Below are positions 13,641-13,670 of a stretch of DNA of 13,670 bases, in pieces (the first letter of the stretch is position 1; the number at the start of each line of letters is the position of its first letter). A model generated the notes under the pieces. That model saw nothing but the letters and a program-made list of their open reading frames with translations, was not told the DNA's origin and made no database searches. The stretch comes from Roseburia_D sp964388945 (GTDB lineage: Bacteria > Bacillota > Clostridia > Lachnospirales > Lachnospiraceae), in contig CAYMCM010000061.1 in NCBI GenBank assembly GCA_964388945.1, positions 1 through 13,670 on the forward strand, read 5' to 3'. The translations under genes were made by a program, and so were the position numbers.

Positions 13641-13670
13641 ATAAGATCTTCTATGATAATGATAGGCGAA

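Noticed and set aside
1..13670. CRISPR array, tRNA or rRNA genes
   Set aside because: No regularly spaced repeats, no tRNA cloverleaf with CCA-type ends and no conserved rRNA segments were seen.

Overview
The window looks like the chromosome of a low- to mid-GC anaerobic Firmicute, most likely a Clostridia/Lachnospiraceae member. This rests on the mix of genes (MetNIQ, a chemotaxis receptor fused to PilZ, an Fnr-type regulator beside a ferredoxin, clostridial-type AraC), strong AGGAGG ribosome sites and T-rich intrinsic terminators. No species can be named from sequence alone. No rRNA, tRNA, CRISPR, transposase or integrase was seen.

Layout. 1-949: an AraC-family regulator (+) with a doubtful 5' end. 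983-3654: a complete methionine ABC importer, metN-metI-metQ (-), preceded at 3655-3767 by a short leader with an intrinsic terminator and a competing stem. 3846-7853: two exact 20-bp direct repeats bracket a tight four-gene operon (-), A+T-rich by eye, reading from 7708 down: a TIR protein, a 483-residue helical protein, an SPFH/band-7-like protein and a membrane-anchored SH3b protein. I recognise no named system here and treat it as the candidate novel conflict/defence module. 7944-10043: a chemotaxis receptor with a C-terminal c-di-GMP-binding PilZ domain (-). 10150-11543: a Crp/Fnr regulator and a multi-cysteine ferredoxin-like protein (-). 11715-12413: a DUF1275/YoaK membrane protein (+). 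12495-13640: a divergent pair, an iron-sulfur flavoprotein-like reductase (-) and an HxlR-type regulator (+) with Cys6.

How the parts may work together. The four module genes are linked by GTGA, 4-nt-gap and ATGA junctions from one promoter, so they are probably made together. The end of the TIR protein and the beginning of the next protein share a short segment (N-x-A-x-x-Q-I-F-[IV]-Q-[TS]-L), in the same arrangement as paired amyloid-signalling motifs between effectors and their activators (effector C-terminus, partner N-terminus, adjacent genes). With an SPFH-like protein and a probably outward-facing SH3b membrane protein, a membrane-linked sensing device with a TIR effector is the natural hypothesis. 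The function is inferred, not shown. The module lies upstream of metNIQ in the same direction with no clear terminator between them except the one inside the metN leader.
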